Source of the DNA: JAZKBN01 sp040388605
GTDB lineage: Bacteria > Bacteroidota > Bacteroidia > Cytophagales > Flexibacteraceae
Assembly (NCBI GenBank): GCA_040388605.1
Contig: JAZKBN010000071.1
Location: 1-36,811 of the forward strand
Reading direction: 5' to 3'
Length of the DNA stretch: 36,811 nucleotides
Positions within the stretch are counted from its first letter, which is position 1; every line of letters begins with the position of its first letter. The position numbers and the translations under genes were made by a program. Shown piece after piece: positions 19,901 through 26,625 of this stretch. Below the pieces are notes generated by a model, which made no database searches, had not been told where the DNA came from, and saw only the letters and a list, made by a program, of their open reading frames with translations.

Positions 19901-22079
19901 CCAAACCGGCCGATGTTACCTTCCTGATAAGATGGTTACCCCTGTCGGCTACAAACAAATTTCCTGTGGCATCGAAGCAAAGGCCGGTTGGCGCGCTGAA
20001 AGCTGCGGCAGTGCCGGTTCCGTTTGTTGCCGCAGCCGTACCGCTGCCTGCAAACGTGGTTGATGTACCGTTAGCGGCTATTTTACGAATGCGGTTATTG
20101 GTTTCATCGGCTACGTACAGTATGCCTGATACATCGAAGGCGAGGCCTGTAGGCTTGTCGAACTTTGTGTTTGCTGATGTTCCGTCAGTAAACCCGGCGG
20201 TGCCGCTGCCGGAGTAGTTTGTTACCACCCCTGCCGATGTGATTTTCCTGATGCGGTTATTACCGGCATCTGCAACATATAAATTGCCTGCCGCATCAAA
20301 GGCAAGGCCACGGGGTGCGTTAAATTGGGCTGCTGTGCCCGTGGCGTTGCTATATCCGGCAACACCGCTGCCGGCAAATGTGGTAACCACACCTGCCGAA
20401 GTTACCTTACGGATACGGTTGTTTCCTTCATCGGCTATAAAGATTATGCCGGCTGAATTTATGGCTATGCCGGCAGGTGAAGCAAATTTGGCTTCCTCAC
20501 CGGTTCCGTCGGCAAACCCTACGAGGCCGCCGGCCGGGCTGCTTACCAGCGGCAGGCTGCTCGGGCCGCTTATCTGCACACTGCTGCCCGGGCAAAATGC
20601 AACGGGGCCAAGGGTTGTAATTACAGGAGTTGACGGGAGCGGTATTACTGTTACCGCTACATCTTCTGATGCTGCAGAAGTACAGTCTTCTATAATTGAT
20701 ACCACATTATAGGTGGCAGCCGCTGTAAAGGTTACGCTTTGTGTTGTTGATGTTGAATTCCAGCGATAGCTTACTGCTGTTACAGGGCTGAGCTTACGAA
20801 TGCGGTGGTTGGTTTGGTCACCTACGTAAACAATCCCGTTGGGGCCAATGGCAACGCCGGTAGGGAAGTTGAAAAGGCTGTTAACACCGTCGGTTGTACC
20901 GGTGCCGGTGCCGCCTGCAATAGTTACAACTTCACCTGCCGCTGTAATTTTGCGTATTGTATTGTTTGCACCGTCGGCTACAAAGAAGTTTCCTTCAGCA
21001 TCTCTTTTAATATCCCTTGGTTCGTTAAACTTAGCAAGCAGCAGGTTAGGTGAATCTGTGGTACCGGCGGTGCCGACACCGGCAAATGTGGTAACAAGTC
21101 CGTTTGGTGTAATTTTACGAATGCGGTGGTTGCCCTGATCGGCTACATATACATTACGGTTTGCATCCAAGGCAATACCGAAGGGGTCATTGAATTTTGC
21201 CGCCGCGCTTTGTCCTTCCGCATAGCCCGATGAGCTGCCTGCAAGGGTTACTGTTTTTCCGTCGGCCCTTACTTTTCGAATACGGTGGTTATTATTATCT
21301 GCTACGTAAACGTTACCCGAGTCATCTACCGTCAGGCTTGAAGGGCCGTTAAATTTGGCAAGAGTACCCACGGCATTATCTGTATTTCCCTGGGTACTGC
21401 CGGCCAGGGTGGTTACAACACCTGCCGTTGTTATTTTTCTTATTTTATGGTTTAAATAATCAGTAACGTAAAGGTTACCTGCGTTATCTATAGCAACAGC
21501 ATTAGGGCCGTCGAACTTAGCGGCAGTTGCTGTTGCAGCATCAACATCTCCCCCGGTGCTGCCGGCATAAGTGCTTACAAGGCCTGCGGGAGTTATTTTA
21601 CGTATCAGGTCATTATCGAAATCTGCAATGTAAACGTTGCCTGCCGCATCAACACAAAGTTGCTGCGGTCTCGAAAACTTTGCTGCTGTACCCGTAGCAT
21701 TTACTTCGCCAGAGCTTGAGCCTGCGAGTGTGCTTGTTTTATAGACACCTGAAAGGTCAGTATGCGCGGTCAGCGTTACACTGCTGCCGGCGCAAAAAGT
21801 GGTTGGGCCCGATGCTGTTATAGTGGGGGGCGGGCAACCTTGCGCTGCCTGTGTACTTTTACCTGAAAGTACAATTGCTTTCGCGGCCATAGCCTGCCGG
21901 TTGAGCATTGCGTAAAAAGAAGGCGCAGTTGCCACGGCTTTAGCTGAGGCATTCCTATAAACGTTTAATAAATGATGCGGGGCTTTGACTGTGCTGCCTT
22001 TGGTCAGGTTTGCAGCAAAGCCTGCCCCTGCGGGCAGCAGGCAGGCTGCAATCAGTAAGATGTTTGTAATTAGTCTCAT
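11802..22079 (-). CDS. Giant T9SS-secreted protein with five six-bladed NHL propellers nested in Ig-like domains
   Basis: About 3425 residues from the ATG at 22079, which opens a classic signal peptide (MRLITNILLIAACLLPAGAG). An in-frame start 24 codons upstream would spoil it. I count thirty NHL repeats of the type GNLYVADxGNNRIRKITPAG in five groups of six, at about 20790-21750, 19590-20560, 18430-19365, 16595-17545 and 15180-16150. Each group lies between an Ig-like first half ((F/I)C(x)GSSVTLT) and second half (SYLWSNG...GCTS). Intact Ig-like repeats occur between propellers 3 and 4 (three), between 4 and 5 (one) and after propeller 5 (five). A PKD-like domain, the module shared with the LamG giant and a T9SS type A sorting domain (NVQPNPNNGSFTLNG onward) end the protein. 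NHL propellers usually bind protein or other ligands; no catalytic residue is recognisable, so an adhesive or binding role is inferred. Confidence 0.9.
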   Translation of the reverse strand: MRLITNILLIAACLLPAGAGFAANLTKGSTVKAPHHLLNVYRNASAKAVATAPSFYAMLNRQAMAAKAIVLSGKSTQAAQGCPPPTITASGPTTFCAGSSVTLTAHTDLSGVYKTSTLAGSSSGEVNATGTAAKFSRPQQLCVDAAGNVYIADFDNDLIRKITPAGLVSTYAGSTGGDVDAATATAAKFDGPNAVAIDNAGNLYVTDYLNHKIRKITTAGVVTTLAGSTQGNTDNAVGTLAKFNGPSSLTVDDSGNVYVADNNNHRIRKVRADGKTVTLAGSSSGYAEGQSAAAKFNDPFGIALDANRNVYVADQGNHRIRKITPNGLVTTFAGVGTAGTTDSPNLLLAKFNEPRDIKRDAEGNFFVADGANNTIRKITAAGEVVTIAGGTGTGTTDGVNSLFNFPTGVAIGPNGIVYVGDQTNHRIRKLSPVTAVSYRWNSTSTTQSVTFTAAATYNVVSIIEDCTSAASEDVAVTVIPLPSTPVITTLGPVAFCPGSSVQISGPSSLPLVSSPAGGLVGFADGTGEEAKFASPAGIAINSAGIIFIADEGNNRIRKVTSAGVVTTFAGSGVAGYSNATGTAAQFNAPRGLAFDAAGNLYVADAGNNRIRKITSAGVVTNYSGSGTAGFTDGTSANTKFDKPTGLAFDVSGILYVADETNNRIRKIAANGTSTTFAGSGTAAATNGTGTAAAFSAPTGLCFDATGNLFVADRGNHLIRKVTSAGLVSTYAGSVGGLEDGLLSLAKLNAPYSIAFDESGDMFISETGNHRIRKITVAGIVSTYTGDRSGMGNGYSDAYFNIPKEIAFDASGNLYVADYGNYRVRKVAPSLVDSYVWSTGETTQNITANTGGSYSLRAIAGACTSLPSTPVVLSVISQAQPVVTTSAPAAICQGSSLTLSTPAVAAETYTSTFSGSGTQGYADGAANVAKFQKIFDMAVDASGNIIFCDTYNNCIRKITPAGVISTLAGNGNSGFLNATGTAAYFDGPFQMTMDLSGNVYVASEFINYTVRKITPAGVVTTLAGSTEGDADGTGTSAKFNGISAMTTDAGGNVVLLDYNNFGAGRIRKISPAGIVSTYANVPYSIGYADDMAISPSGVIYIANQTKIYKVTSPTDFNIFVGGGPGTAANGTGTAASFFTIGGFTFDAAGNIIVPDEGNHRIRKITPAGVVTTIAGSAYGYVEGNVATAQFSYPSSVAVNASGEIIVADAGNFRFRKIQAYETSYLWSNAAITPGITATAAGSYSVQTILRGCTSVASVPVVVTVSRPSEAPAVTYTGSPELCNGQTITLTSSKAAENVWSNGETTQSITVSTSGTYMVRTISGGCTTAYSNTVEVSATNMPAPVITADGPTTFCSGGEVRLVSSESSDNIWSNFETRNFIRARTSGVYTVYTTTNGCTSATSNSITVTVIPAADAPTVTASGPISLCNGALVTLSSSVADSNLWSNGARTQSITVSDAGNYSVVTLNGTCTSATSTVNAVTASSTPLKPVTTASGALSFCTGSVTLTAPVNGITVSSYAGNGTAASTDGFGTSAAFNAPSAITTDALGNIYIAERSTYLIRKIAPNGYVSTLAGGALGYADGTGTAAQFKSMNKMACDAAGNIYIADGSRIRKITQAGIVSVYAGQALVSGNADGPAGTATFLSPYGLEMSSSGDLYLADYHNSSIRKVSAAGIVSTIAGGTFGTSDGPAANAQFSYPTDLALDAAGNIYVLEAGGKVRKVSTDGIVSTIAGDGTLGYANGTGSSAKFRSPTGLTIGTDGNIYVADEGNNRIRKVTPTGVVTTFAGLAGYASVNGDVSVAQFKSPNDIVFDLAGSFVVLESNGNAVRKIKPWSGIDGYLWSNGETTASIAAGISGSYSVQTISGGCTSLGSAIKTVSVNAPVTPVITAGGSAIICEGSTVTLTASASSGTYLWSNGATTAAVNAGASGIYTVRTIAAGCTSLASEGIIVKVSGTAAPTISSTGSISCGSGMVLTAAAGNLSVSTLAGASTSGFADGMGANALFWEPNGLAVHSSGTIYVTDNLNHRIRKITAAGEVSTFAGNGSSGFTNATGTAAQFAFPSCIAIDAAGNLYVGDGDNYSIRKITPAGVVTTLAGTGSYGYVDGAGNQAMFGGVSALTVDNAGNLYATDQGNTRIRKITPAGVVSTVAGSSSGYVDSSAPLSAKFSTLGGITIDAAGNLYVSDGGNSRLRKITPAGVVSTFAGSGNSGYLDGSGTDAKFSAPRGMTIGPDGNIYLADAGNNRIRKITPAGVVSTYAGTVYGYAEGLSTTDAKFKGPYALGFDASGSLFIADAGNNSIRKISASVVDSYLWSNNATTPAITVTSAGNYSVQSVTGGCTSSVSETYAVTGGGSEMPVITASGATTFCAGGNVTLTSSSLTNNLWSNNATTRSITVSASGSYTVRVAMSGCTSDAGSPVAVTVNPKPATPTITAGGPVNLCTGETVTLTSSSATGNLWGTGETTQSIVVGGGVTRGITLQVIGAGNCTSSTTAMVVFITNTPSTPVILTPQGTNITQGSVLLTSSVNNTANKWSNGSTGTSLVVYAPGVYSVYAYSGTCTSGVSQSVTVTMIAPPAKPVITAGGSTNICAGGSVTLTSSAQYGNHWSTGDTTHSITVSTAGSYTVYVTTAGISSATSSAVSVTVNTVPSPGIAVNGPVEFCAGGSVNLVASGSGASFLWSNGQTTASVDVTQAGLYSVRSIQGSCTSNASSAIAVSIKSAPVAAGTITGSAGINQGSSGNYSVAAISGATFYAWSYSGTGATITGIGASVSVSFAANATSGTLSVYGSNNCGFGASAMKAITVTPVSTSDITINSDRMLNGTYGTITIIGTPTITLDGDLAITDNIVVPDGATFVTGCNVVTGTGIFTLSAGATIKICNPAGIAQTGSIGAVQTSGRSFSNDASYEFNGTAAQVTGSGLPARVRNLTLNNALGLTLSNAGSVSNTLTVSSGNFNLAGKTLTLLSSKTGTARLAEMPDEAGFSNASAFTVQRWLDTAAVRNEHQGFGAYYWLGASVTGKTIDAWNTATNAYVPWTYNGQSNFGSAWLYSNTENTTPANGGWFKPATPNMPVNPGKGVRIWFNNAFFAGGATASLSETPVIGTYNLPVTYCEGTCAGNSSANGWNLVANPYPSTIDWSSGEWTKTDLANAIYVWRHKQNGYSSYVNGVGTLGGSNLIASGQGFMVRAFSAGSMLTINESVKTAATASNIREGALSLLRLKVSAADLYDEAVIVDREGSSRAYEPANDAVKYMNPNLNIWAEPTINSKQAIASMMPVAGDTIAVRLKSSSTQTVFLSATDLSDWAERFRVLIHDDKNGSILPLNSDSRLAYSLIAGQAYNLTLVLNPISTTGMSAKSAFTLNVQPNPNNGSFTLNGSDEMQSVQVFDNLGRHVYSQLLNGNTQTMHLTLPAGIYTTKVLMKKGTAISRLVIE

Positions 22080-22484
22080 GCAATATCGGGTTGCCGCCTG
22101 GTTGTTTATTGTAGCGACAAACCAAAGGTGATACCTTCTGCATGGTTGCATGAAAATGCAGTATCACGAAACATTCACGAGCAGGAATTATTTATGCAGT
22201 AGCTTTTCGTATATCTCATCAATACCAAAAAATAAAAGTCATACATCCTTTTCTTACAATACATTACCAATAAAAAGGATCTCATATTTAACCTTGCTGA
22301 ACAACAAGCCTTAAAAGCTAAACAGGCGATTTGAGCGGTAAAATACAGGTTAGCCCAAAGGGGGTGGTACCCACAGACAGGGCAATGTACTTTTGGTAAT
22401 ACAGGCTGTACGCCTATAATTGTTACCCTGTCAGGAGCAATAAGACGCTTAACCTGTAAACAGATTGCTTATAGAGCCAACTTA
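22080..22484. other. Intergenic region upstream of the NHL giant gene
   Basis: About 400 bases with no supported gene. It contains an inverted repeat, GACAGGG at 22376-22382 with CCCTGTC at 22426-22432, extendable to ten pairs with one mismatch. A smaller AGGC/GCCT stem lies within the loop. It could be a terminator or structured leader, but no T run follows on either strand. No exact TAnnTTTG promoter element was found for the NHL gene. Confidence 0.45.
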
Positions 22485-24233
22485 TTAAATGCTCAGCAGG
22501 AAGCTGTTCAGGCTGTCTTCGGCAGCAAGGTTTAGTTTGCGCCGCAGCAAAGAACGGTTGTTATGCACCGTCCGTTCCGATATTTGGAGCAGCTGCGCAA
22601 TTTGCTTTGTGCCCAGGTTCAAACGCAGGTAGGCGCAAAACCTGAGGTCGTTCGGGCTCAGATCAGGTGCAAGAGCATGAAGCTTTGTGAAAAAATCAGG
22701 GTGTACACTTTCAAAGTGCATTTTAAATTCCTCCCATTGCGAGTCTGTTTTAATAAAATCATCAATGGTGCCTAAAAGGTCGTTCAGTTCATCGGCTGCC
22801 TTGCGGTTGCTTAAAATACCGCTGCGCACCTCTTCCAGCAATTCGGTACGGCGCACCATATAGGCAGTAAGCGATGCAAGCTCGTTATTCTTGTAGCTCA
22901 GCTTATCCTGCATGGCGCTTACCTTAAGCATTTCCAAATCGCGTTCACGCTCTACAAGTCGCCTTTTCTGCTCTGCAGAAATAAGGCGCTGCCTGCGGCT
23001 GAACCAAAACCAGAAGAGCAGCACGGCAGCCAGGCCTGCCTGCCAGTACTTTTGTACCTGTTCTTCATACAAAATGCGTGTGAGCGCTTTGTTTTCCTCG
23101 TCTTTCAGTCGGGTTTGATATTGTATTTCTAAAGTCTGAATGGTTTTTTCACGTTCCTGGTTATAAATAGAGTCTTTAAGCATGTAATGCTGCTGCATAG
23201 CATCATAAGCACCTGAAGGATTACCGCTTTGCAGCAGCTTTTGTGCCTTTGATGCCAGTTGCTGCAATACCACCATACGCATGCCATGCATGCGGGCATA
23301 AGCAATACTACTGTCAAGGTAGCTGATGGCAAGTTTTCGCTTACCGGCAGCCCATGCCAGGTTAGCCCTGCTTTCGAACAGGCCTTCTGATTTCTCATGC
23401 CTTTGGGCTGCATGCGTAAAAAGCAGCACTGAATCTAATGCCTCCTGCGCCCGCACATAGTTATGCATGCTGTCATGCACAACCACCATCTGGAACATTG
23501 TAGATGATGTAAGCAGGCTGTCATGCGTGGGCAGGCTGAATGCAAGCACTTTACGGTGTGTTTCCAGGGCTTTGCCATATCTGCGGGCATTGTTGTAAAT
23601 CATAATAGAATTACTGAGCACCGACGCCTCCAAATCATACATTCCGCCTGCATGTGCGGCTTCTGCAGATCTTTGATAGTACTTTAATACTTCATCTGAA
23701 CTGTGCCCGTGCAGGCCATAAAGCGCACCCAGCTGGAATAATGAGTTTGAGATGCTATATGTATCATTGTATTTTCGCCCAAGCTGTTCTGAAAGGGTAA
23801 GCTCTTTAACAGCATCATCGTAACGACCTCCCCTGCGGTAAAGCGAACCAAGTATGTTGTGATAATAACATTGGTGCAAAGGCGATTTTATCAGGTGCAG
23901 GCTGTTTTTAATGCTCTCGAAAGCGCGAATGCTGCTGTCGGGCAATTGGAGGTTATACAGGCACATCCCCATTCGATAGCTGTACATTACCTCCAGGGAA
24001 TCGCTTTGGGGACTTTTGGCAAGGACAATTGCTGCTTTAAAATAGCGTCTTGCAGAATCCTTCATATCTATAAAGCTGAATTCCTCACCGATGCGAAAAG
24101 TGTTCTTTATCTCCGTCTTTTTATCGATCTGCGTTTTTAAAGTCCCGCGCAGGCTGTCTATAATATGCTGCTGCGAAAAACCGGGAAACCAAGACAAAAT
24201 AAAAAGAATAAAAAAAGCTGATTTATACGTCAT
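22485..24233 (-). CDS. TPR-repeat, membrane-anchored HTH transcriptional regulator (paralogue)
   Basis: 582 residues. It has a signal peptide (MTYKSAFFILFILSWFPG, cleaved about residue 20) and TPR-like helical repeats from about 30 to 360 (for example LGSLYRRGGRYDDAVKELTL). One membrane helix follows near 396-412 (YWQAGLAAVLLFWFWFS), then a charged coiled coil (about 415-455). The C-terminal LuxR-like HTH contains LSPNDLRFCAYLRLNLGTKQ and QLLQISERTVHNNRSLLRRK. Domain order and the C-terminal pattern (HFE.V...F...L....PDL...) match the protein at 1637-3424. It sits upstream of the NHL giant on the same strand with a 405-base gap, so independent transcription of the giant is likely. That it senses an envelope or peptide signal and controls adhesin genes is inference. 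Confidence 0.85.
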   Translation of the reverse strand: MTYKSAFFILFILSWFPGFSQQHIIDSLRGTLKTQIDKKTEIKNTFRIGEEFSFIDMKDSARRYFKAAIVLAKSPQSDSLEVMYSYRMGMCLYNLQLPDSSIRAFESIKNSLHLIKSPLHQCYYHNILGSLYRRGGRYDDAVKELTLSEQLGRKYNDTYSISNSLFQLGALYGLHGHSSDEVLKYYQRSAEAAHAGGMYDLEASVLSNSIMIYNNARRYGKALETHRKVLAFSLPTHDSLLTSSTMFQMVVVHDSMHNYVRAQEALDSVLLFTHAAQRHEKSEGLFESRANLAWAAGKRKLAISYLDSSIAYARMHGMRMVVLQQLASKAQKLLQSGNPSGAYDAMQQHYMLKDSIYNQEREKTIQTLEIQYQTRLKDEENKALTRILYEEQVQKYWQAGLAAVLLFWFWFSRRQRLISAEQKRRLVERERDLEMLKVSAMQDKLSYKNNELASLTAYMVRRTELLEEVRSGILSNRKAADELNDLLGTIDDFIKTDSQWEEFKMHFESVHPDFFTKLHALAPDLSPNDLRFCAYLRLNLGTKQIAQLLQISERTVHNNRSLLRRKLNLAAEDSLNSFLLSI

Positions 24234-24259
24234 ATTTATAAGGTCTTGCCTTCAATTAT

Positions 24260-24290
24260 CAAATGCATTTTTTTAACGGGATTGAGCAAA
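24260..24290 (-). promoter_or_regulatory. Candidate promoter of the second TPR-HTH gene
   Basis: On the minus strand TTTG (24290-24287) is followed after 19 bases by TGCATTTG (24267-24260). This is one base off the Bacteroidota -7 consensus TAnnTTTG at the right spacing from a -33 TTTG. The transcript would start about 20 bases before the ATG at 24233. Confidence 0.4.
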
Positions 24291-24489
24291 CAAGCATTTA
24301 TACTCATTTTAGAACCAAATGAGGCTATATATGCCACCGGCAGGCCAAAAACGCATTTGCATTATGAAACACTTATGCCCGGAGCAAAGGTACCAAATAG
24401 CCGCACTAATAAATGCAGGCTGGAAGCCTCAAATGATACGAATCAATTTAAAATGATTTATGCATTCCCAAAAGCGTAGCGGTATCTAT

Positions 24490-24527
24490 GAAGGAATATT
24501 GTTAGGGGTAATGCCAACAATTCCTTC
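24490..24527. repeat. Inverted repeat between the TPR-HTH gene and arsR
   Basis: GAAGGAATATTGTT (24490-24503) pairs with AACAATTCCTTC (24516-24527), with one bulged A-T step and a 12-base loop. No run of Ts follows directly and no plus-strand gene ends just upstream, so a terminator role is unproven. The rest of 24234-24575, apart from the two promoter candidates, shows nothing I can support. Confidence 0.5.
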
Positions 24528-24533
24528 TTATGT

Positions 24534-24571
24534 TTTGGTCGTCTGAATAATCAAGCGTAATATTGCGATAT
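24534..24571 (+). promoter_or_regulatory. Candidate arsR promoter with overlapping ArsR operator
   Basis: TTTG at 24534-24537 and TAATATTG at 24558-24565 (one mismatch to TAnnTTTG) are 20 bases apart. The near-palindrome ATATTGCGATAT (24560-24571) overlaps the -7 element and ends just before the arsR start. This is the arrangement expected for an autorepressing ArsR protein. Function is inferred from position and symmetry. Confidence 0.45.
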
Positions 24572-24575
24572 AATT

Positions 24576-24921
24576 ATGGGTCTCACAAAAACAGAAATAT
24601 TTACCGATGAGCAAAACCGCCTCGCCTCCATGATGAAAGTACTGGGACATCCTGCGCGTATAGCTATACTTCAATCTATCATCAGTGCAAACGCCTGCAT
24701 CTGCGGGGAGTTGGTAGATGAATTGGGCCTTGCCCAAGCCACCATTTCGCAGCACCTGAAAGAGCTGAAAAACGCGGGCATCATACAGGGTACCNNNNNN
24801 NNNNGGTACCATTGAGGGCGTAAAAGTTTGCTACTGCATAGAGCCTAAAGCATGGGAGCTGCTGCAAAACAATATGGCCGCCTTTTTCGCCTCTTATAAG
24901 CCTGGGAGTTCCTGCTGTTAA
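24576..24921 (+). CDS. arsR: ArsR-family metalloregulatory repressor (interrupted by an N gap that is probably artefactual)
   Basis: The frame reads a winged-helix ArsR protein: MMKVLGHPARIAILQ at the start of the fold, then ACICGELVDELGLAQATISQ (helix with Cys pair and recognition helix) and HLKELKNAGII. A run of ten Ns flanked by GGTACC on both sides interrupts it. Removing the Ns and one GGTACC joins the halves as QGTIEGVKVCYCIEP and gives exactly 110 codons, 109 residues, ending KPGSSCC. Candidate As(III) ligands are Cys41 and Cys43 near the DNA-binding helix; Cys80, Cys82 and the terminal Cys108-Cys109 are also present. It heads an ars gene cluster and probably represses it until arsenite binds. 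I am confident of the family; the exact metal specificity is inferred from the neighbours. Confidence 0.88.
24795..24804. other. Assembly gap of ten Ns
   Basis: Ten Ns are flanked by identical GGTACC hexamers at 24789-24794 and 24805-24810. The arsR frame is restored if the Ns and one hexamer are removed, so the true sequence most likely has a single GGTACC here and no missing bases. Confidence 0.85.
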
Positions 24922-24942
24922 AAAAATTACCTAAATCAATCG

Positions 24943-24957
24943 TTACATTGCAATAAT
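24943..24957 (+). promoter_or_regulatory. Possible second ArsR site before the DUF6428-like gene
   Basis: A perfect 8-base palindrome ATTGCAAT (24947-24954) in an AT-rich setting lies just before the ATG at 24961 and resembles the palindrome before arsR (ATATTGCGATAT). The short arsR-to-next-gene gap makes a second operator possible. Confidence 0.3.
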
Positions 24958-24960
24958 ATT

Positions 24961-25521
24961 ATGGAACAAAAACCAATGAATTGGCAGGATTTTAAGTCCC
25001 GCTTACATCAAAACCCGGATTTAACGCTTCAGTTTCAGTACGCAGAAAATGAGCAGGTAGATGCGGCCTACCATATTACGGAAGTGAAACAGGCCCCGAT
25101 TACATCGGTCGATTGCGGTGGTGTACTCAACGAATGGACGGAAATAGTAGTGCAGCTTTGGGAGCCTGTCGGAAAAGAAGGCGGGCGGGCCATGCAGGTA
25201 AATAAAGCACTATCCATATTCAACCTTGTTGAATCGAAGCTGTCCCTGAACCCGGATGCGGTTGTTAAAATTGAGTTCGGCAACAGCCGCTTCGATACCC
25301 GCCAAATGTACCCGGCTGAATTTATAATCGGGGGCGATAACCTGGTTGTAAGCCTTAGTCCTGACTTTACCCAATGCAAAGCCATCAGCCGAAACGGAAG
25401 CTGCGGCACCGCGGCTTCGGGCGATGCCTGCTGTGTTCTCGAACCCGAGAAAAAAGCACAGAAATTAGAGCTTGTGGCCGAGTCTTCTGCATGCTGTACG
25501 CCCGGTGGCGGGTGTTGCTGA
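24961..25521 (+). CDS. DUF6428-like protein with Cys-rich C-terminus, ars-linked
   Basis: 186 residues without signal peptide or membrane helix. The first 145 residues form a compact-looking domain (MNWQDFKSRLHQNPD, then ITSVDCGGVLNEWTEIVVQL) that I recognise as the DUF6428 type often found beside arsR in Bacteroidota; its biochemical role is not established to my knowledge. The tail is strikingly Cys-rich: CGTAASGDACC, then SSACCTPGGGCC at the very end. Such pairs are suited to binding As(III) or another soft metal. The gene lies 39 bases after arsR and 6 bases before the ACR3 gene, so it belongs to the same operon. A role in arsenite buffering or delivery to the pump is inference. Confidence 0.75.
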   Translation: MEQKPMNWQDFKSRLHQNPDLTLQFQYAENEQVDAAYHITEVKQAPITSVDCGGVLNEWTEIVVQLWEPVGKEGGRAMQVNKALSIFNLVESKLSLNPDAVVKIEFGNSRFDTRQMYPAEFIIGGDNLVVSLSPDFTQCKAISRNGSCGTAASGDACCVLEPEKKAQKLELVAESSACCTPGGGCC

Positions 25522-25527
25522 TTAAGT

Positions 25528-26619
25528 ATGAAACCCAACAACAGCATAGCCGCCATTGAAAGGAAGCAATTGGGCTTCCTTGACCGTTACCTTACATTTT
25601 GGATATTCCTTGCAATGTTCATCGGTGTGGCAATCGGATACTTCCGGCCGGGTGCTGCAATCTATATCAACTCGTTTTCACACGGAACAACCAATATCCC
25701 GTTGGCTGTTGGTCTGCTGTTGATGATGTACCCGCCCTTTGCCAAAGTGCGTTTTGAGAAAATGGGCAAAGGGTTCGGTAATGTGAAAGTGCTCGGAGCC
25801 TCACTGCTGCTGAACTGGATAATAGGCCCTATACTTATGTTTGCACTCGCAGTGCTTTTCCTGCACAACTATCCGGAGTACATGTTTGGCCTGATACTGA
25901 TTGGGCTTGCACGTTGCATTGCTATGGTCATGGTATGGAACGAGCTTGCGGACGGAAGCCGGGAATATGCCGCCGACCTTGTTGCCCTGAACAGCGTTTT
26001 CCAGGTTTTGCTTTACAGCGTATATGCCTGGCTGTTCATAACCGTACTTCCGCCATTGCTTGGCCTACACGGCAAAGAAGTGAATATCGGCATGGGGCAG
26101 ATTTTTGAAAGCGTAAGCGTTTACCTCGGTATCCCTTTCGCTGCCGGGGTATTCAGCCGCTTTGGCCTTATCAGGCTGAAAGGTTCGGTATGGTATCACG
26201 AAAAGTTCCTGCCCTTTATCTCGCCTGTTACCCTCATTGCACTACTGTTTACCATTATGGTAATGTTCAGCCTGAAAGGACAAATGATTGTACAAATACC
26301 CTTTGACGTGCTCATTATAGCCCTGCCGCTGGCGGCTTACTTCGTAATCATGTTTACTGTCTGTTTCTTTACAAGCAAAGCCTTCGGTGCCGACTACGGG
26401 CAGGCTGCCGCTGTTTCCTTCACGGCGGCGGGCAATAATTTCGAGCTGTCCATTGCGGTTGCCATTGGCGTATTCGGTATTAACTCCGGCGAGGCTTTCG
26501 CCGGGGTAATCGGTCCCTTGGTGGAAGTGCCTGCTTTGATTGCCTTGGTAAACCTTGCATTTTGGCTGCGCAGGAAATACTATAACTCGACCCATTTAAC
26601 CACTTCACGCAAAGCATAA
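25528..26619 (+). CDS. acr3: ACR3-family arsenite efflux permease
   Basis: 363 residues with about ten hydrophobic helices. It shows the ACR3 hallmarks: FLDRYLTFWIFLAMFIGVAI near the N-terminus, MMYPPFAKVRFE, then GLARCIAMVMVWNELADG with the conserved Cys (Cys130). Near the C-terminus come FTAAGNNFELSIAVAIGVFG and GPLVEVPALIALVNLAFW with the conserved Glu (Glu333). Proteins of this family export arsenite, as a proton antiport, across the inner membrane; Cys and Glu at these two places are needed in studied members. Length is close to the usual 350-400. It overlaps no gene but follows the DUF6428-like gene by 6 bases. No ArsA ATPase or ArsC reductase is present in the window. Confidence 0.95.
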   Translation: MKPNNSIAAIERKQLGFLDRYLTFWIFLAMFIGVAIGYFRPGAAIYINSFSHGTTNIPLAVGLLLMMYPPFAKVRFEKMGKGFGNVKVLGASLLLNWIIGPILMFALAVLFLHNYPEYMFGLILIGLARCIAMVMVWNELADGSREYAADLVALNSVFQVLLYSVYAWLFITVLPPLLGLHGKEVNIGMGQIFESVSVYLGIPFAAGVFSRFGLIRLKGSVWYHEKFLPFISPVTLIALLFTIMVMFSLKGQMIVQIPFDVLIIALPLAAYFVIMFTVCFFTSKAFGADYGQAAAVSFTAAGNNFELSIAVAIGVFGINSGEAFAGVIGPLVEVPALIALVNLAFWLRRKYYNSTHLTTSRKA

Positions 26620-26625
26620 ATTCCC

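Noticed and set aside
14092..21138. Many open frames on both strands within the NHL giant, and repeat spacing that resembles an array
   Set aside because: They are alternative-frame shadows of a repeat-rich gene. The repeats encode NHL and Ig-like units and vary too much for CRISPR.
22080..22151. Upstream ATG of the NHL giant at 22151
   Set aside because: The 24 extra residues contain Trp, Cys and polar residues before the basic n-region; the ATG at 22079 gives a standard signal peptide.
22376..22432. Inverted repeat considered as a terminator of the 582-residue regulator
   Set aside because: Spacer is long (43 bases) and no T run follows on either strand, so I did not call it a terminator.
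24528..24815. Truncated ArsR reading (79 residues) and an antisense frame across the N gap
   Set aside because: Both are produced by the ten Ns and the duplicated GGTACC; merging the flanks gives a full-length ArsR.
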